From NCBI GenBank assembly GCA_031427625.1, contig JANPNV010000026.1, positions 1 to 64,000 on the forward strand: DNA of 64,000 nucleotides, in the 5' to 3' direction. Positions 62,004 to 64,000 of the stretch are shown piece by piece. The position numbers and the translations under genes are program-made. The first letter of the stretch is position 1. Each line of letters starts with the position of its first letter. Under the pieces are notes generated by a model. That model saw only the letters and a list, made by a program, of their open reading frames with translations, did no database searches and was not told the origin of the DNA. The DNA comes from JADKIH01 sp031427625. Its GTDB lineage: Bacteria > Bacteroidota > Bacteroidia > AKYH767-A > 2013-40CM-41-45.

Positions 62004-62034
62004 TTCGCTGAATATATTGCAATTACTATGTTTG
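62004..62034 (+). promoter_or_regulatory. Candidate promoter of the AhpD-like gene
   Basis: TTCG at 62004-62007, one mismatch from the -33 TTTG, is spaced by 19 bases from an exact -7 box TATGTTTG (62027-62034). It ends 22 bases before the ATG at 62057. Confidence 0.55.
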
Positions 62035-62056
62035 CAACATAAGCATTAAAACAAGA

Positions 62057-62659
62057 ATGATGAAGAGACCCTTGGTTTACCCAAAATCGCATGATGGCGA
62101 TGAAGAATTATTGAAGCTGGTAGAATTTTTTAATGAGACTCTCGGTTTTTGTCCAAACAGTGTAAAAACGATGCATTACAGACCGCGAATTGCATATGCT
62201 TTCATCGAATTAAATAAAGCCGTGATGGAAAATTCCGGAAAGGTAACTAGTGCTTTAAAGCGTTTGATTGGATATATAAGTAGTCATGCAGCAGGTTGCA
62301 GGTATTGTCAGGCACACACAATAAGAGCAGCAGAAAGGTATGGCACTGAGAATTTGCAAATGGAAAATATTTGGGATTATAAAACACATGCCTCATTTTC
62401 TGAAGCAGAGAGAGCAGCGTTGGATTTTGCATTGGCAGCATCAGTTATTCCAAATGCAGTTGACGATTTGATAGCGGAAAACATAAGAAAGCATTGGGAT
62501 GAAGGAGAGATTGTGGAAATTCTGGGTGTTATTTCTTTGTTCGGTTATCTTAACCGTTGGAATGATTCAATGGGAACAGAATTGGAAAAAGGAGCAATTG
62601 AATCCGGAGAAAAATTTCTGAAACGCAGTGGTTGGGAAGTGGGAAAGCACAAGTACTAA
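62057..62659 (+). CDS. AhpD-like carboxymuconolactone decarboxylase family protein
   Basis: Protein of 200 residues. The CMD/AhpD core includes the redox motif CRYCQAHTIRAAERYG (~residue 85), the CxxC...H pattern of alkylhydroperoxidase-D proteins, preceded by LIGYISSHAAG. The C-terminal half (EIVEILGVISLFGYLNRWND) is typical. It is likely a peroxidase-related thiol enzyme; the true substrate is unknown. Starts at ATG 62057 or 62060. It is probably monocistronic. Confidence 0.85.
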   Translation: MMKRPLVYPKSHDGDEELLKLVEFFNETLGFCPNSVKTMHYRPRIAYAFIELNKAVMENSGKVTSALKRLIGYISSHAAGCRYCQAHTIRAAERYGTENLQMENIWDYKTHASFSEAERAALDFALAASVIPNAVDDLIAENIRKHWDEGEIVEILGVISLFGYLNRWNDSMGTELEKGAIESGEKFLKRSGWEVGKHKY

Positions 62660-62826
62660 TGAAGATTGGAAATTAATTTATTGAATAATCAGTTATATTG
62701 AAAAGGATCAATAAGTTGATTAAAAACTGTTAAATGCTTTGATTAACTAAAGGTAGTTTTCATAGGGTAAATTATTTATCGTTGAATTACGCACATATTT
62801 TGAAAAAGGCAGATTTATTTTCCTCT

Positions 62827-63399
62827 AAAATGGGTCTTTCGAAAGAAAAGAAAGTGGAAGACTTGCCGATCAGAAAAAGGATAAATTAAAGCAAATGAAG
62901 GAAGCGATAACTGATGACTTTGCCAATATAGTTTCTTACGGCGATTTTGAACTAGTACAGCCGGGTCGTTCATCTGATAAACCGGATTTAAAATTTAAAG
63001 AAAAGTTTACATTGGGCGATATGGTAAAAAAGGCCGGACCGAATTATGCAGCTGACGTTTCTTCATTAATTGGTACCCAGGTTGATATAAAATCAGATGA
63101 GAAAAAACGAGATTACGATGTTTACCTTAATTATCCGAAAACCCTTGATTATACAATCACAATGAAAATCCCTTCTGGTTACAAAGTCGAAGGTTTGGAA
63201 GGATTGAAGTTCAATGTGACAAATAATACGGGTAGCTTTGTGAGTGATGCAAAAGTGGAGGGAGATAAAATCACTATTAATGCAAAGAAAATTTACAAGA
63301 CTTCCTTAATAAAAAAGGAGGACTGGAGCAAGATGGTTGATTTTCTGGATGCAGGATTTAATTTTTCAAAGAAAAAAAATTATTTTAAAGAAAGCATAA
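62827..63399 (+). pseudogene. 5'-truncated, frameshifted DUF3858-like (DUF3857 family) C-terminal remnant
   Basis: The coding frame begins right after a TAA at 62826-62828 and runs through ERKESGRLADQKKDKLKQM (62838 on), an internal-looking stretch with no signal or start of its own. YPKTLDYTITMKIPSGYKVE and WSKMVDFLDAGFNFSKKK match the end of DUF3857/DUF3858 transglutaminase-like proteins. Eight A at 63372-63379 shift the frame: with seven A the frame would read on as KKIILKKA and stop at 63397-63399, the usual family ending. As it stands the open frame drifts to 63569. Both the missing 5' part and the homopolymer slip point to a dead gene. Confidence 0.55.
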
Positions 63400-63440
63400 G
63401 AACTTGTTTAGTTAGTGCAATATTAATAGCAAAGAATAAA

Positions 63441-63488
63441 ATCCGCATTGCCAAACGAATAATTGGTGATGCGGGTTGTACTTTTTTA
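63441..63488. terminator. Terminator hairpin between the remnant and deoD
   Basis: A long stem of about 15 bp (63441-63455 with 63464-63478, including G-U pairs) with an 8-base loop is followed by a T-run on the plus strand and T-rich sequence on the other. It can serve both convergent units. Confidence 0.6.
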
Positions 63489-63552
63489 TTAAACAGATGT
63501 GGATTATTATCAGGTAATTTAGGCACTATTTTTTTCGGTTGGTCAGTCAGTG

Positions 63553-64000
63553 CTAAAGTATTTTATTGATTGAAACAGTCGATTCTAAGGCCAGTGTAAT
63601 CATTTTCTCCAGCGATCTTTCCCGTTCATCAGCAGAAATACTTTCTCTGGTGGAAATAATATCTGAGATCGTAAGAATTGTAGCAGCCATTTTATTCAGA
63701 TGTTTGGCATTTGCAAAAAGTGAGAAAGCTTCCATTTCCACAGCCAGGCAATTATTGTCTGCGGCAATTTTCGGCAAAGCCGGTGTACTTCTGTAAAAAA
63801 CGTCGCTGGAATGAATGTTTCCATTTAGAATTTGCATCGAAGCAATTGACGCAACCTTGTTAATTATTTCATAGGCTTCTCCCACGTGAGTAAAATGATC
63901 TTCTTCAAAATCGAATGCGCATTTTGCATATGTAGATTCGCTGTAAGCCTTGTCAGTATTTATTACATCAAATAAGTTTAATCCTGCAGCATAACCACCA
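63553..64000 (-). CDS. deoD: Purine nucleoside phosphorylase, DeoD type (C-terminal part; start beyond window)
   Basis: The minus-strand frame is open to the right edge, with 148 codons visible. YSESTYAKCAFDFEEDHF and AYEIINKVASI lead into NGNIHSSDVFYRS and VEMEAFSLFANAKHLNK, the trimeric/hexameric PNP signature (the VEMEA motif binds ribose). ILTISDIISTRESISADERE follows, with the catalytic Asp of the TxSD segment. It cleaves purine nucleosides to base and ribose-1-phosphate, in line with the adenine deaminase elsewhere in this window. The family call is good; the exact nucleoside preference is not visible. Confidence 0.8.
   Translation of the reverse strand, partial: GGYAAGLNLFDVINTDKAYSESTYAKCAFDFEEDHFTHVGEAYEIINKVASIASMQILNGNIHSSDVFYRSTPALPKIAADNNCLAVEMEAFSLFANAKHLNKMAATILTISDIISTRESISADERERSLEKMITLALESTVSINKIL

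Noticed and set aside
1..64000. CRISPR arrays, complete insertion sequences, prophage or toxin-antitoxin genes
   Set aside because: Read for on both strands; no regularly spaced short repeats, intact transposase, integrase or phage structural genes were seen.

Overview
This window looks like a chromosomal segment of a Bacteroidota bacterium, probably free-living and not closely related to gut Bacteroides. The pointers are low GC, very large secreted proteins with type IX secretion (T9SS) C-terminal signals of two classes, Bacteroidota-restricted families (DUF4468, DUF4833, DUF5686, short-form NusA, long-extension IF-2 and RsuA-type enzymes), TAnnTTTG-type promoter boxes close to start codons, and little sign of Shine-Dalgarno sequences. 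No rRNA, tRNA or CRISPR array was recognised.

Layout. Positions 1-3.3 kb hold the 3' part of a giant repeat adhesin, followed by a strong terminator and a decayed reverse-transcriptase fragment. 3.9-5.9 kb is a minus-strand pair, a radical SAM/SPASM protein followed by a WD40 propeller. 6.1-11.1 kb is a 1666-residue PKD-type surface protein. 11.1-18.4 kb carries a prenyl synthase, a response-regulator gene broken by an in-frame stop, two nucleotide-sugar genes (epimerase, rfbA), an RND/MMPL transporter and an outer-membrane protein. 18.6-19.5 kb is a lipoprotein. 19.6-26.0 kb is the minus-strand rimP-nusA-infB operon with a clear promoter and an attenuator-like leader hairpin, followed by SPOR and DUF502 genes and the C-terminal remnant of an inward-rectifier K+ channel. 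26.3-39.5 kb is mostly housekeeping: type II NADH dehydrogenase, metG, LD-carboxypeptidase, YraN, a pseudouridine synthase, GNAT, SDR, dnaG, an alpha/beta hydrolase, a second prenyl synthase and rlmN. 39.6-48.9 kb covers an amidohydrolase, a DacA-type carboxypeptidase with LysM domains, DUF4468, ispD, a Wzz/O-antigen-ligase divergent pair and another T9SS cargo. Adenine deaminase follows.

The most coherent functional unit is the minus-strand block 57598-50588. Seven tightly packed, mostly overlapping genes encode myo-inositol-phosphate synthase, a PgpA-like phosphatase, a GtrA-like membrane protein, a DUF5686 outer-membrane protein, a CDP-alcohol phosphatidyltransferase, a DUF4833 protein and an Aur1-like PAP2 enzyme. 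Together they read as an inositol-phospholipid / inositol-phosphorylceramide pathway with two or three uncharacterised accessory members.

The right end (58.2-64 kb) has an intact response regulator, a methyltransferase, a cNMP-binding/PP2C phosphatase, an AhpD-like protein, a 5'-truncated and frameshifted DUF3858-like remnant, and the C-terminal part of a DeoD-like phosphorylase that runs off the edge. Four decayed genes in 64 kb (reverse transcriptase, response regulator, Kir channel, DUF3858-like) suggest ongoing gene loss, or sequence errors in the two cases where a single change explains the damage.
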